The position numbers and the translations under genes were made by a program. The notes under the pieces are model-generated. The model was not told the DNA's origin. It did not search any database and saw only the letters and a list, made by a program, of their open reading frames with translations. Positions 1 through 8,139 of a stretch of 20,149 bases of DNA are shown here, one piece after another. The stretch lies in NCBI GenBank assembly GCA_964410945.1, contig CAYPJE010000051.1, positions 1 to 20,149 of the forward strand, in the 5' to 3' direction. Each line of letters begins with the position of its first letter. Position 1 is the stretch's first letter. This stretch comes from CAYPJE01 sp964410945 (GTDB taxonomy: Bacteria; Fidelibacterota; Marinisomatia; Marinisomatales; TCS56).

Positions 1-1905
1 GCGGTAATGCAGGGAAAAACCAGTAATTATGAAACCGATCTGTTCCAGCCGATTATAGAAAAAACAGTAGAACTCTCAGGGACGGCCTACGCAACGGATC
101 CCGTACCGTTCCGGGTGATCGCCGATCATGTGCGAATGCTCAGTTTTTCCATTGCCGATGGCGCCATGCCCTCCAATGAAGGCCGGGGTTATGTACTGCG
201 CCGAATCCTCCGGCGGGCCTCCCGTTTTGGAAGAATTCTGAATCTGCACGAGCCGTTTATTTATCAGCTGGTCGATACGGTGTGTGAAATCATGGGCGAG
301 GATTTTCCTGAAATTCTTGAAAAGGCACTACACATTAAAAATGTAATCAAGGCTGAAGAAACCTCTTTCAATGAAACCCTCGACCGGGGGCTGGCCAATT
401 TTGAGAAGATGGTCCGAAATATTTCCGGCACTGAAATTCCCGGACCGGAAGCATTTCGTCTATACGATACTTATGGTTTTCCCTTTGACCTGACCCAGTT
501 GATGGCCCGCGAACGGGACCTGACCGTCGATGAAACCGGTTTTGAAAAGGAAATGGCGGCGCAGAAAAAACGTGCCAAATCGGCCGGTAAATTCAGGCGT
601 GATGATTCAAAACTGGACTGGCAGGTACTGGAAAATGGTCCCGATTCAAAATTTCTGGGATATGAAACCACCCATTCGATTGCCCGCCTGCAGCGCTGGG
701 CTCAACAGGGCGACAGCATACTGTTGATTCTTGATCAGACACCATTTTATGCCGAATCAGGAGGGCAGATTGGCGACAGGGGTACGATCACCGGGAAGGG
801 AATCGACCTGGAAATATCCGACACCTGGAAGGATGGGGAAAGTTTTGTTCATGTGGGCAACGGATCATTCAATCAGCATGAAGTCGATGGTACGGTCCAG
901 TGCCAGGTTGATGGTGAACGACGTAATGCGATCAGGCGCAACCATACCGCCACTCACCTTATGCATGCTGCTATGAAGCAAGTATTGGGCAATCACGTCC
1001 ATCAGGCCGGATCATTGGTAGCACCCGATCATTTCCGGTTTGATCTGACCCATTTTGAAAAAATTACCACCGATCAGATTGATCAGATCGAGCGGATTGT
1101 CAATGCGGAGATTCGCCGTAACACCGGTCTGGATATTACTTATGAGGCTTTCGATAAGGCCCGTGAAGGTGGCGCCGAAGCATTATTCGGCGAAAAATAC
1201 GGTGATGAGGTCCGGGTAATTACAATCGGCGGATTTTCCAAAGAACTGTGTGGCGGAACCCATGTGAAGCGGACCGGTGATATTGGATTCTTTAAAATTA
1301 TCGAAGAATCATCACTGGCGGCTGGTGTCCGGCGGATAATAGCTTTTACCGGTGTCGGCGCTATCGAACATATACAGCAGCAGACCGGGCTGCTGGCAAA
1401 TATTCAGACTCGTTTCAACAGCCCGGTAGCCGAACTGCCGGATCGGATCGACCAGTTGCTGGAGCAGAAAAAGAAGCTGGAAAAAGAATTAAGGAACCAG
1501 GCCCGTCGTGATCAGAGATTCAGTGCTAAAAGTCTGCTGGATAAAGCCACCCCGATTGGAACTCACTTTCTGCTGGTAACTGAGATGGAAGTGAACGATG
1601 CCGATGAATTAAAAGGACGTGGTGATACAATCCTGACTGCCTTGAAATCGGGCGTAGCCGTATTAGGCGGCATTGTAAATGAAAAACCCTCAATTGTGGT
1701 GGTAGTGACAAAAGATTTGATCGCGGCCGGAGTGAAAGCCGGCGACCTGGCCCGGGAAATTGGGAAAACTATGGGAGCCGGTGGTGGTGGGCGTCACCAT
1801 CTGGCCACGGCCGGTGGAAAGGATATCAGCCAGTTACCGGATGCACTTAAAGCAGCCCGCAGTTTAGTCGAACTTCACCTTAATGAACTTGTGTCGCAGC
1901 AATAA
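1..1905 (+). CDS. alaS: Alanine--tRNA ligase, 3' part (5' end outside window)
   Basis: Charges tRNA-Ala with alanine in the cytoplasm. The reading frame is open from base 1, and the first residues (AVMQGKTSNYETDLF) match the interior of AlaRS, so the ATG at 7 is not the start. About 634 codons are present against roughly 870-880 residues in the family, so some 240 N-terminal residues with most of the class II core lie upstream. Visible: the tRNA-recognition stretch with GRGYVLRRILRRA; the editing domain with the zinc motif HTATH (943-957) and the matching CGGTH (1249-1263); a helical linker rich in Lys/Glu; and the C-terminal DHHA1 domain with its glycine-rich GAGGGGRHHLATAGG. It ends with TAA at 1903-1905, 18 nt before the gcvPB ATG. 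No frameshift or missing key residue is seen. Identification is certain; only the start is missing. Confidence 0.97.
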   Translation, partial: AVMQGKTSNYETDLFQPIIEKTVELSGTAYATDPVPFRVIADHVRMLSFSIADGAMPSNEGRGYVLRRILRRASRFGRILNLHEPFIYQLVDTVCEIMGEDFPEILEKALHIKNVIKAEETSFNETLDRGLANFEKMVRNISGTEIPGPEAFRLYDTYGFPFDLTQLMARERDLTVDETGFEKEMAAQKKRAKSAGKFRRDDSKLDWQVLENGPDSKFLGYETTHSIARLQRWAQQGDSILLILDQTPFYAESGGQIGDRGTITGKGIDLEISDTWKDGESFVHVGNGSFNQHEVDGTVQCQVDGERRNAIRRNHTATHLMHAAMKQVLGNHVHQAGSLVAPDHFRFDLTHFEKITTDQIDQIERIVNAEIRRNTGLDITYEAFDKAREGGAEALFGEKYGDEVRVITIGGFSKELCGGTHVKRTGDIGFFKIIEESSLAAGVRRIIAFTGVGAIEHIQQQTGLLANIQTRFNSPVAELPDRIDQLLEQKKKLEKELRNQARRDQRFSAKSLLDKATPIGTHFLLVTEMEVNDADELKGRGDTILTALKSGVAVLGGIVNEKPSIVVVVTKDLIAAGVKAGDLAREIGKTMGAGGGGRHHLATAGGKDISQLPDALKAARSLVELHLNELVSQQ

Positions 1906-1923
1906 AACTATTCGGATTTGATA

Positions 1924-3369
1924 ATGAAAGACATTTTGATCATTGATAAAAGCCGCGAAGGCCAGGTGGGAATAAATCTGCCCCTTTGTGACGTACCTGA
2001 AACTGATCCCGGCTCAATTTTCGAAAAGCGCTATTTCAGAAAGAGCGCACCAAAATTACCACAGGTAAGCGAACCGGAGGTAGTCCGGCATTATTTGGGA
2101 CTGTCAACCAAGAATCACCATGTCGACAAGGATTTTTATCCGTTGGGTTCCTGCACGATGAAGTACAATCCCAAGGTGAACGATGCCATGGCGGCCTTGC
2201 CAGGCTTTTCAGCTATACATCCCGATCAGCCGGAAGCAACCGTTCAGGGTGCCCTGAGATTGATGTGGGAGCTGGAACAGCAGTTGAAGATGGTCACCGG
2301 TATGGAACGTTTCACTCTCCAGCCCAGCGCCGGGGCCCAGGGTGAGCTGGTGGGAGTATTCCTGATAAAGAAATACCACGAGGAAAAAGGAAATACAAGC
2401 AAGCAGGTTATCCTGATCCCTGACAGTGCCCATGGTACAAATCCGGCCAGTGTGATTATCGGTGGATTTAAAACCAGACAGGTCAAATCCGGACCGGATG
2501 GATTAGTTGACATCGAAGATTTGAAAGCCAAGCTCGATGATACGGTGGCCGGAATGATGCTGACCCAGCCCAATACTCTGGGATTGTTTGAGGCAAATAT
2601 CAAAGAGATAACCGACTTGATCCACTCGGTGGATGGATTGATGTATATGGATGGCGCCAATCTGAATGCGCTGATTGGTATCGTACGGCCAGTCGACATG
2701 GGCTTCGATATTGTCCATATTAACCTCCATAAAACTTTTTCAACTCCCCATGGTGGTGGTGGTCCGGGCTCGGGTCCGATCGGTGTAGTACCAGGGCTGG
2801 TTCCCTATCTACCCATTCCCCAGGTAGATAAAGTCGGAGATAAATATCATTTGAATTCTGATGTTGCGGCCAACATTGGCCGTATCCACACTTTTTTTGG
2901 CAATTTTGGAATCCTGGTCAGAGCCTATTCATATATCAAATCAATGGGTGAAAAGGGGCTCCGTGATATGACCCGTGTGGCCATCATCAATGCCAATTAC
3001 CTGATGCATAAACTTGAAGATGCCTACCAGGTGGCATATCCTGGAAACTGCATGCATGAGTTTGTGCTTACCGCCGTTCCGCAGAAGGAGCGTGGTGGTA
3101 AGGCACTGGATATTGCCAAACGATTGCTGGATCACGGGTTCCATGCTCCTACGGTCTATTTTCCGATCAGTGTTCCTGAATCGATCATGGTTGAACCAAC
3201 CGAATCGGAATCGAAAGCGACCCTGGACCGGTTTGCTGCTACCATGCTGGAAATCGACCGGGAAATCGACACTGATCTCGATAAACTCCAGGCAGCACCG
3301 GTAACAACTCCGGTCCGCCGCCTGGACGAAACCACTGCTAATCGCTCACCAAACCTGCGCTGGAGATAA
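1924..3369 (+). CDS. gcvPB: Glycine dehydrogenase (decarboxylating) subunit 2, P-protein beta subunit
   Basis: PLP-bearing half of the split P-protein of the glycine cleavage system, which decarboxylates glycine and passes the aminomethyl group to lipoyl-GcvH. The PLP-lysine motif NLHKTFSTPHGGGGPG is complete, with the Schiff-base lysine at residue 270 (codon 2731-2733). Family stretches DFYPLGSCTMKYNPK, QPSAGAQGE and DSAHGTNPAS are also present. Length is 481 residues, usual for this subunit. An in-frame TTG at 1918 exists, but ATG 1924 (MKDILIIDKSREG) is preferred; neither has a strong Shine-Dalgarno. The partner gcvPA and gcvT/gcvH are not in the window, though they usually sit next to gcvPB. 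The stop is one base before the next ATG, suggesting co-translation with the PPC protein. No glycine riboswitch lies in the short gap after alaS. Confidence 0.96.
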   Translation: MKDILIIDKSREGQVGINLPLCDVPETDPGSIFEKRYFRKSAPKLPQVSEPEVVRHYLGLSTKNHHVDKDFYPLGSCTMKYNPKVNDAMAALPGFSAIHPDQPEATVQGALRLMWELEQQLKMVTGMERFTLQPSAGAQGELVGVFLIKKYHEEKGNTSKQVILIPDSAHGTNPASVIIGGFKTRQVKSGPDGLVDIEDLKAKLDDTVAGMMLTQPNTLGLFEANIKEITDLIHSVDGLMYMDGANLNALIGIVRPVDMGFDIVHINLHKTFSTPHGGGGPGSGPIGVVPGLVPYLPIPQVDKVGDKYHLNSDVAANIGRIHTFFGNFGILVRAYSYIKSMGEKGLRDMTRVAIINANYLMHKLEDAYQVAYPGNCMHEFVLTAVPQKERGGKALDIAKRLLDHGFHAPTVYFPISVPESIMVEPTESESKATLDRFAATMLEIDREIDTDLDKLQAAPVTTPVRRLDETTANRSPNLRWR

Positions 3370-3370
3370 G

Positions 3371-3793
3371 ATGAAATTCAGGAAACTGGAAGACCGCTAT
3401 TTTGTTTATGTTGAAAAAAATGAATCAGTGGTTGATGTCTTGACCAATTTCTGTATCGATCATAATATTGCAAATGGTAAAATCTCAGGGATTGGTGCGA
3501 TCAAGGAAATCGAACTGGGTGCTTACGATCCGGATGAAAAGGTTTATACCAGAAAAGTATATGCGGATAGCCACGAGCTGGTTTCCTGTCAGGGGAATAT
3601 TACCCTGCTGGATGGAAAACCGTTCATACATGCCCATATCACTATTGGTGACCACCATTTCAATATCATGGGGGGTCATCTGTTTGCCGCAAAAGTAGCC
3701 GCAGTAGGTGAATTTGTAATTTTGCCCCTTGATGGTGATATTAAACGTGAATTCAATGACGATGTGGGACTGGCGACCTGGGATATGGGATAA
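3371..3793 (+). CDS. PPC/DUF296 domain protein (putative DNA-binding or sensor protein)
   Basis: A 140-residue single-domain protein of the PPC (plant and prokaryote conserved, DUF296) family, called from MGGHLFAAKVAAVGEF (about residues 100-114) and the preceding His-rich strand HAHITIGDHHF (about 86-96). In plants the domain occurs with AT-hooks in DNA-binding proteins. Free-standing bacterial members are trimeric, of mostly unknown function, and the conserved histidines suggest a metal or small-ligand site. There is no AT-hook here. The ATG at 3371 follows the gcvPB stop by one base, and a GGAG at 3362-3365 lies inside the end of gcvPB. Adjacency to gcvPB may mean co-regulation with glycine metabolism, but that is only inference. 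The family call is firm and the role unknown. Confidence 0.88.
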   Translation: MKFRKLEDRYFVYVEKNESVVDVLTNFCIDHNIANGKISGIGAIKEIELGAYDPDEKVYTRKVYADSHELVSCQGNITLLDGKPFIHAHITIGDHHFNIMGGHLFAAKVAAVGEFVILPLDGDIKREFNDDVGLATWDMG

Positions 3794-3912
3794 GGTTGAT
3801 GGAGTAGCGGAAAAATGGAATGGCAACCCACCTAAACACCCGAACACTACAACACATTAACACATTTGTCTTCAATGGATTTCATTTAGAATTGTTTAAT
3901 CGGGAGGGAATC
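3794..3912 (+). promoter_or_regulatory. Intergenic leader before ridA, probable operon promoter region
   Basis: 119 nt without a gene. It is the only real gap between the gcvPB-PPC pair and the eight tightly packed genes that follow, so it probably carries their promoter. A TAGAAT (3887-3892) resembles a -10 box, with a weak TTTGTC (3865-3870) 16 nt upstream. The middle (about 3824-3864) is CA-rich and almost G-free. An open frame continues upstream of ridA to 3820, but its translation is unlike any RidA N-terminus. No convincing terminator or riboswitch is seen. The promoter elements are weak guesses. Confidence 0.3.
3902..3907 (+). promoter_or_regulatory. Ribosome binding site of ridA (decides the start)
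   Basis: GGGAGG five bases before the ATG at 3913. It settles the start at 3913 rather than the upstream in-frame ATG at 3820, which would add 31 residues absent from the family. Confidence 0.75.
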
Positions 3913-4299
3913 ATGGAAAGAAAAGTAATCCACACTTCACAGGCACCGGCGGCGATCGGTCCGTATAACCAGGCGATTGTTGCCAACGGTTTTGTGTTTA
4001 CGGCGGGACAGATACCACTGGATCCTGCCACCGGAAAACTGATCGATGGTGATTTTAAACAGCGTGTGCAGCGCGTGTTGCATAACCTGAATGCTGTTTT
4101 ATCGGCGGCTGGCACCGATTTGTCCCAGGTAGTGAAATTCACGGTTTTTCTCACTGATTTATCAAAATTCGGTGAAGTGAATGAAGTATTCCAGGAATGC
4201 TTCAAGAATCTGGAACCGCCGGCCCGGTCGGCAGTTCAGGTGGCGGCCCTGCCATTGAATACCGATGTGGAAATCGAAGCAATCGCGGTAGGAGTCTGA
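3913..4299 (+). CDS. ridA: RidA family enamine/imine deaminase
   Basis: RidA proteins hydrolyse reactive enamines/imines such as 2-aminoacrylate, formed by PLP enzymes acting on serine, threonine or cysteine, and so protect other PLP enzymes. The 128-residue length is standard. Family signatures are APAAIGPYNQAI (about residues 11-22), FTAGQIPLDP (about 32-41), the substrate-carboxylate arginine in PPARSAVQVA (Arg105) and the glutamate in DVEIEAIAV (Glu120). The Cys found next to the arginine in the E. coli protein is Ala here. The start follows a strong GGGAGG. It heads the long operon and ends one base before the lipid kinase ATG. High confidence for the RidA family; exact substrate not determinable. 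Confidence 0.94.
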   Translation: MERKVIHTSQAPAAIGPYNQAIVANGFVFTAGQIPLDPATGKLIDGDFKQRVQRVLHNLNAVLSAAGTDLSQVVKFTVFLTDLSKFGEVNEVFQECFKNLEPPARSAVQVAALPLNTDVEIEAIAVGV

Positions 4300-4300
4300 T

Positions 4301-5215
4301 ATGCCTAAAAAATTACGTTATCTACTGATTGTAAATCCGGAAGCAGGAAGCCGCCGGACCATGCAGGCCTTACCACAAATCGATTCGATCATGCGCCGTG
4401 AGCAGGCCGAATTTGAATTTCATTTTACCGAGAAACCGGGGCATGCCACCGAACTGGTCAAGGAATTTGGCGACCGGTTCGATGTAATCGTATCGGTTGG
4501 AGGTGACGGAACTATCAATGAGGTTCTGAATGGTCTGCCCGATCTGAATAAACCGCTGGGTATGATTCCGATCGGTACCGGAAATGATTTTGCCCGCAGT
4601 TGCTGTATCCCACATGATTCGGTGGAAGATGCAATCAGGATTCTGCTGGCTAACGATGTTAAGAAAGTCGATATCGGTGAAGTTAATGGACGGCGTTTCA
4701 TTAATGTAATGGGCATGGGATTTGAAGGCCGGGCCAATGAAGTCGGACGGAAACTTGGTTTTATTACCGGAGCTTTGCGGTACCTGCTGGCAATCGGATA
4801 TACCTTTATCACTTACCGGAGGATACCGGTCAGGCTTACTTTTGGTGATACTGTCCTGGACAGCGACCTGTTTTTGACCAGTATCGGCAATGGCTGGAAT
4901 GTGGGAGGTGGTCTGCAGTTAACACCGAAAGCCAAGCTTGATGATGGTTTGCTTGATATCTGCTACCTGGAGCAGATATCCCGTCTCCGGATCATTGCTG
5001 TGTTCAGCCGATTATATGATGGTACAATTGATACGGTCCGTGAAGTGGCTAATTTCCAGGCCGATGAAATCACCATTGAATGCAAGAAGCACCTGCCGAT
5101 CCATATCGATGGCGAACAGATGACCCTGGTCGATGGAAAATGTACGGTAAAGGTCCATGCCGGAACACAGGCAGTCATCGGTAACTGGTCGGCGGATACG
5201 AGGTTTGATGCCTAA
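4301..5215 (+). CDS. Diacylglycerol kinase (DagK/YegS) family lipid kinase
   Basis: Predicted cytoplasmic, membrane-associated kinase that phosphorylates a lipid alcohol (diacylglycerol or similar) with ATP. The catalytic domain begins with LLIVNPEAGS (about residues 7-16), has the nucleotide-binding GGDGT (67-71) followed by INEVLNG, and GTGNDFARS (92-100). The C-terminal beta-sandwich domain includes NGWNVGGGLQLTPKAKLDDGLLDI and ends with HIDGEQM, typical of DgkB/YegS-type proteins. Length of 304 residues is normal. ATG 4301 comes one base after the ridA stop, with GGAG at 4291-4294. The 3' end overlaps the next gene by 8 nt. Substrate (DAG, phosphatidylglycerol, undecaprenol or sphingoid base) cannot be told. 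Its place in an operon with a GGR-family reductase hints at lipid turnover. Confidence 0.92.
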   Translation: MPKKLRYLLIVNPEAGSRRTMQALPQIDSIMRREQAEFEFHFTEKPGHATELVKEFGDRFDVIVSVGGDGTINEVLNGLPDLNKPLGMIPIGTGNDFARSCCIPHDSVEDAIRILLANDVKKVDIGEVNGRRFINVMGMGFEGRANEVGRKLGFITGALRYLLAIGYTFITYRRIPVRLTFGDTVLDSDLFLTSIGNGWNVGGGLQLTPKAKLDDGLLDICYLEQISRLRIIAVFSRLYDGTIDTVREVANFQADEITIECKKHLPIHIDGEQMTLVDGKCTVKVHAGTQAVIGNWSADTRFDA

Positions 5216-5630
5216 AACCCTGGTACTAACCCTGGCGTTCCTAACACTGGTTATCGGAGCCGAAACTGATTCGGTGGCAGTGAAGTCACCGAAGAAGGCG
5301 GCTCTGCTTGGTTTTGTACTGCCGGGCGCCGGACAGGCCTACAATGGAAAGTACCTCAAGGCTGGTCTGATTCTGGGTTGCGAGGCGCTGGTTACCTGGC
5401 GATTTCTGGAAAACAGGGACAGTTATTTGAATTATGACAGCAGTATGGATCTCCGCCAGGGCCGTTATCTCGAGAAACGAAATAAATATGCCTGGTGGAT
5501 GTTTTTCATCTACATATATGGAGTCCTTGACGCAGTGGTGGATGCCCATCTGGAACCGTTCGAAGAAATTATGCTGGAAGACCTGGAGACAACCGAAACT
5601 ACAAATGTTAAACCTGAAGAAGAACTATGA
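5208..5630 (+). CDS. DUF5683 domain small membrane/secreted protein
   Basis: A 140-residue protein with a signal-peptide-like N-terminus (about residues 1-19). Next comes the DUF5683 hallmark, a Lys-rich turn and ALLGFVLPGAGQAYNGKYLKAG (about 32-53), common in FCB-group envelope proteins. Hydrophobic segments lie at about 50-66 and 97-112, and the C-terminus is very acidic. The start is set to ATG 5208 because it opens the signal sequence and has GAGG at 5200-5203. The longer frame from 5157 would add residues overlapping the kinase with no support. It overlaps the kinase by 8 nt and the transporter by 4 nt (ATGA), indicating translational coupling. Function unknown. Confidence 0.82.
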   Translation: MPKTLVLTLAFLTLVIGAETDSVAVKSPKKAALLGFVLPGAGQAYNGKYLKAGLILGCEALVTWRFLENRDSYLNYDSSMDLRQGRYLEKRNKYAWWMFFIYIYGVLDAVVDAHLEPFEEIMLEDLETTETTNVKPEEEL

Positions 5631-7018
5631 CAAATAATCGTGAACACTGGGGTTCCCGTCTGGGTTTCATCCTGGCAGCGACCGGTTCGGCTATCGGTCT
5701 GGGAAACATCTGGAAATTCCCCTACATCGCCGGTGAGAATGGTGGAGCCGCCTTTATTTTTGTATATCTGATCTGCATCGTAATAATCGGGTTACCGGTT
5801 CTGACGGCTGAAATTCTAATCGGACGAACTACCCAGCGCAATCCCGTTGGTGCTTTCAAACAATTAAGCGGATCTAAAACCTGGACTGCTGTCGGTGGAA
5901 TGGGAGTAGTCGCCGGATTCGTAATCCTTTCGTTTTACAGTGTGGTGGCCGGCTGGTCGCTGGGATATTTCTTCGAAGCCCTGCGCGGTGCTTTCAGCGG
6001 TTTCACCGATGCCAGCCTGGCAGCCGATCACTTTGGTACCCTGGTGTCTAATGTCAACTGGATCGTTGGTTTTCATATCGCCTTCTTCTTATTGACGATG
6101 GTGGTGGTCTATTTCGGGGTACAGAAAGGGATCGAGCGCGGCAGCAAGATCATGATGCCCGTATTACTCATTATTCTGATGATTCTGGTTATCCGTGGAC
6201 TGACTTTACCAGGGGCGGGAGCCGGGATGAATTTCCTTTGGGACCCGGTCTGGAGTAAGCTGACCCCTGAAACCATCCTGGTGGCCCTGGGCCACGCTTT
6301 CTTTACCTTGAGCCTGGGGATGGGCGCCATGATGACCTATGGTAGTTACATGTCCAAAAAGGATAGTATCCCCAACGCTGCCGTTCAAATTGTAATTCTG
6401 GATACGGTGATCGCACTGTTCGCCGGGATCGCCATATTCACGGCGGTTTTCGCCACCGGACAGGATCCCGCCTCAGGACCAGGTTTGATCTTCCAGACCC
6501 TGCCGGTTGTTTTTGCCCATATGCCCGGTGGTTACCTGTTCGCCATTTTATTTTTCCTGTTATTGACGATTGCCGCCCTGACTTCGGCCATCTCGTTGCT
6601 TGAGGTAGTTGTGGCCTATTTCGTCGATGAAAGGAACTGGCCCCGCCATAATGCCGTCCTGTTCTTTGGCGGTATCACCGTCCTGGTGGGAATACCATCA
6701 GCCCTCAGTTTCAATGTGCTGGCCGATTGGACCATCTTTGGATTGACCTTCTTCGATTTTGCCGATTATCTGGCCTCGAATATCCTTCTGCCACTGGGTG
6801 GTCTGCTGATTGCCGTCTTCGTAGCCTGGATCTGGGGCTTTGATAAAGCACTGGCAAAATTACGCCAGGGGGCAGAAGATTTGTTTGATGCCAACCCGGG
6901 CCGGATAAAGGTTTTAACTTTTTTCCTGAAATACATTTCGCCAATTCTCATATTCCTGGTACTGTTGAATAAACTGGGATTGTTAACCAAAATAATTGCC
7001 CTTTTCTCAGGGTCTTAG
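5627..7018 (+). CDS. Neurotransmitter:sodium symporter (NSS/SNF) family transporter
   Basis: Inner-membrane Na+-coupled symporter, most likely for amino acids. The N-terminus HWGSRLGFILAATGSAIGLGNIWKFPYIAGENGGAAF contains the unwound TM1 GSAIGLGNIWKFPY that forms the sodium and substrate sites in LeuT-fold NSS proteins. LTAEILIGR follows TM2, as in the family, and GHAFFTLSLGMGAMMTYGSYM matches the TM6 region. The 463-residue length fits bacterial 11-TM members (MhsT-like) rather than the 12-TM LeuT type. It starts within the stop of the preceding gene (ATGA, 4-nt overlap), with a 13-nt gap to the next gene. Substrate is not determinable; glycine/alanine or hydrophobic amino acids are possible. 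Confidence 0.95.
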   Translation: MTNNREHWGSRLGFILAATGSAIGLGNIWKFPYIAGENGGAAFIFVYLICIVIIGLPVLTAEILIGRTTQRNPVGAFKQLSGSKTWTAVGGMGVVAGFVILSFYSVVAGWSLGYFFEALRGAFSGFTDASLAADHFGTLVSNVNWIVGFHIAFFLLTMVVVYFGVQKGIERGSKIMMPVLLIILMILVIRGLTLPGAGAGMNFLWDPVWSKLTPETILVALGHAFFTLSLGMGAMMTYGSYMSKKDSIPNAAVQIVILDTVIALFAGIAIFTAVFATGQDPASGPGLIFQTLPVVFAHMPGGYLFAILFFLLLTIAALTSAISLLEVVVAYFVDERNWPRHNAVLFFGGITVLVGIPSALSFNVLADWTIFGLTFFDFADYLASNILLPLGGLLIAVFVAWIWGFDKALAKLRQGAEDLFDANPGRIKVLTFFLKYISPILIFLVLLNKLGLLTKIIALFSGS

Positions 7019-7031
7019 TTAGGATAGTTCT

Positions 7032-7973
7032 GTGCTTATTTCCCGTATGATTCCTCCTGATTCCTCCCGCTATGATTCAGCCCGAACCTGGGCCGGCCGG
7101 TTCGATCAACTGTTCACTATTAACTGGAGCGCCTTTTTCGCCATTTGGTCCCTGCTGCTGGCAGGGATGGGCTCGGCGGCAGCGATCGATGATCGCTACC
7201 TGTACTGGCTGACCAATTTTGGTTGGGGTGGATTTCTGTTTTTTATTGGTACAACATTTATCATTACCGGTCTGTTCGGCCTAAAACAATATTCCACTGA
7301 TTCCAACAACCGGATTTTCTGGGCGTTATCAGCCACGGGAATTATTTGTTTATTGCTGGCAGATGTAATCCTTCTGGCTCCTATGGCATTAATCATGGTA
7401 ATTCTGGGTCCGGCGATGGGATATAAAGCCTTTGATTTCGAGGACCGGTCGATCAAGCTGGCCGGTTTATACCTGTTACTGTTTTACCTGCTGTTCCTGA
7501 CCGGCTGGTTATTCCAGGGTGGAACGCTGATGGCTTCGTTTACGACCGCTTTGCCCTATGTTCTGGCTGCCGAGGCTGTATTGCTGGTCTTCTGGATCGG
7601 AATCGAGCCGGACGGTTCCAGCGGTTTCATGAAACTAGGAGCCAAAAATCACCGTGCCCCGCTTTTAGCCGGTGCTATCATTCTGGATGCTGCCGCGACG
7701 GTAATCGGATACCTGCTGGACGATCCGGTGATCAGTACTGCCGCCTGCGTTTACCTGCCATTTCTGGTAGTGGCGCTGGTCTTTCCGGCCCATATCAGGC
7801 ATATCCAGCGGGCCCGGGTTTATCCAATTTTCATTTTAGCAATGCTGGTAGCGGTGCGCTATGCCTGGTACCTGCTGGCACTGGCCTTGAATTTCTGGAT
7901 CCTGCGCAGTTATACTTACCTGCGGTTCGGGGACCCAAAACCAACATTCAGAGTGGATTATGATCAGAATTGA
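7032..7973 (+). CDS. Polytopic membrane protein, possibly a degenerate UbiA-superfamily protein
   Basis: A 313-residue protein with about eight hydrophobic segments (roughly residues 33-52, 60-85, 95-125, 140-162, 170-190, 210-230, 238-256, 265-292). I do not recognise it firmly. Its layout resembles UbiA prenyltransferases. An early TM pair is followed by GLKQYSTDSNN (83-93), where UbiA has NDxxDxxxD. A later loop IEPDGSSGFMKLG (191-203) sits where UbiA has its second Asp motif, followed by a basic stretch. Most catalytic aspartates are missing, so if it is UbiA-like it may be inactive or altered. GTG 7032 has AGGA at 7021-7024; ATG 7047 is an alternative. The last 14 nt overlap the ferredoxin gene. 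Context (ferredoxin, GGR-family reductase) supports a role with isoprenoids or lipids. Confidence 0.6.
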   Translation: MLISRMIPPDSSRYDSARTWAGRFDQLFTINWSAFFAIWSLLLAGMGSAAAIDDRYLYWLTNFGWGGFLFFIGTTFIITGLFGLKQYSTDSNNRIFWALSATGIICLLLADVILLAPMALIMVILGPAMGYKAFDFEDRSIKLAGLYLLLFYLLFLTGWLFQGGTLMASFTTALPYVLAAEAVLLVFWIGIEPDGSSGFMKLGAKNHRAPLLAGAIILDAAATVIGYLLDDPVISTAACVYLPFLVVALVFPAHIRHIQRARVYPIFILAMLVAVRYAWYLLALALNFWILRSYTYLRFGDPKPTFRVDYDQN

Positions 7974-8139
7974 AGAAGGGAAATGTGATTTCTGCGGGAC
8001 TTGCGTCAGCGTTTGCCCGCCGGATTGCATTGAACTGGAAGAAGCCCGGATCAGCATTGATCAGGAAATTTGCACAGACTGCAAACTATGTGTCTATGTT
8101 TGCCCAATTGAAGTATTGAGCCATGTGGAAACAGAATAA
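7960..8139 (+). CDS. Small 2[4Fe-4S] ferredoxin
   Basis: A 59-residue protein of bacterial 8Fe ferredoxin type. Two CxxCxxCxxxCP motifs are complete: Cys9/12/15/19 followed by Pro20, and Cys38/41/44/48 followed by Pro49. It should be a cytoplasmic low-potential electron carrier. The ATG at 7960 lies inside the end of the membrane-protein gene (14-nt overlap), and its 3' end overlaps the GGR gene start by 17 nt. The three are therefore almost certainly co-translated and the ferredoxin is the likely electron donor to the reductase. A ferredoxin gene next to a geranylgeranyl reductase is known in Methanosarcina acetivorans, where the ferredoxin is needed for full lipid saturation. Cys23 is an extra cysteine outside the motifs. 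It is easily missed because of its size and double overlap. Confidence 0.93.
   Translation: MIRIEEGKCDFCGTCVSVCPPDCIELEEARISIDQEICTDCKLCVYVCPIEVLSHVETE

Noticed and set aside
1906..1923. Glycine riboswitch before gcvPB
   Set aside because: Only 18 nt separate alaS and gcvPB, too short for the aptamer.
2244..2699. 151-codon minus-strand frame inside gcvPB
   Set aside because: Antisense shadow of a highly conserved gene; no start signal and no recognisable protein.
3820..3912. N-terminal extension of RidA from ATG 3820
   Set aside because: No ribosome binding site, CA-rich sequence and no family equivalent; the strong GGGAGG places the start at 3913.
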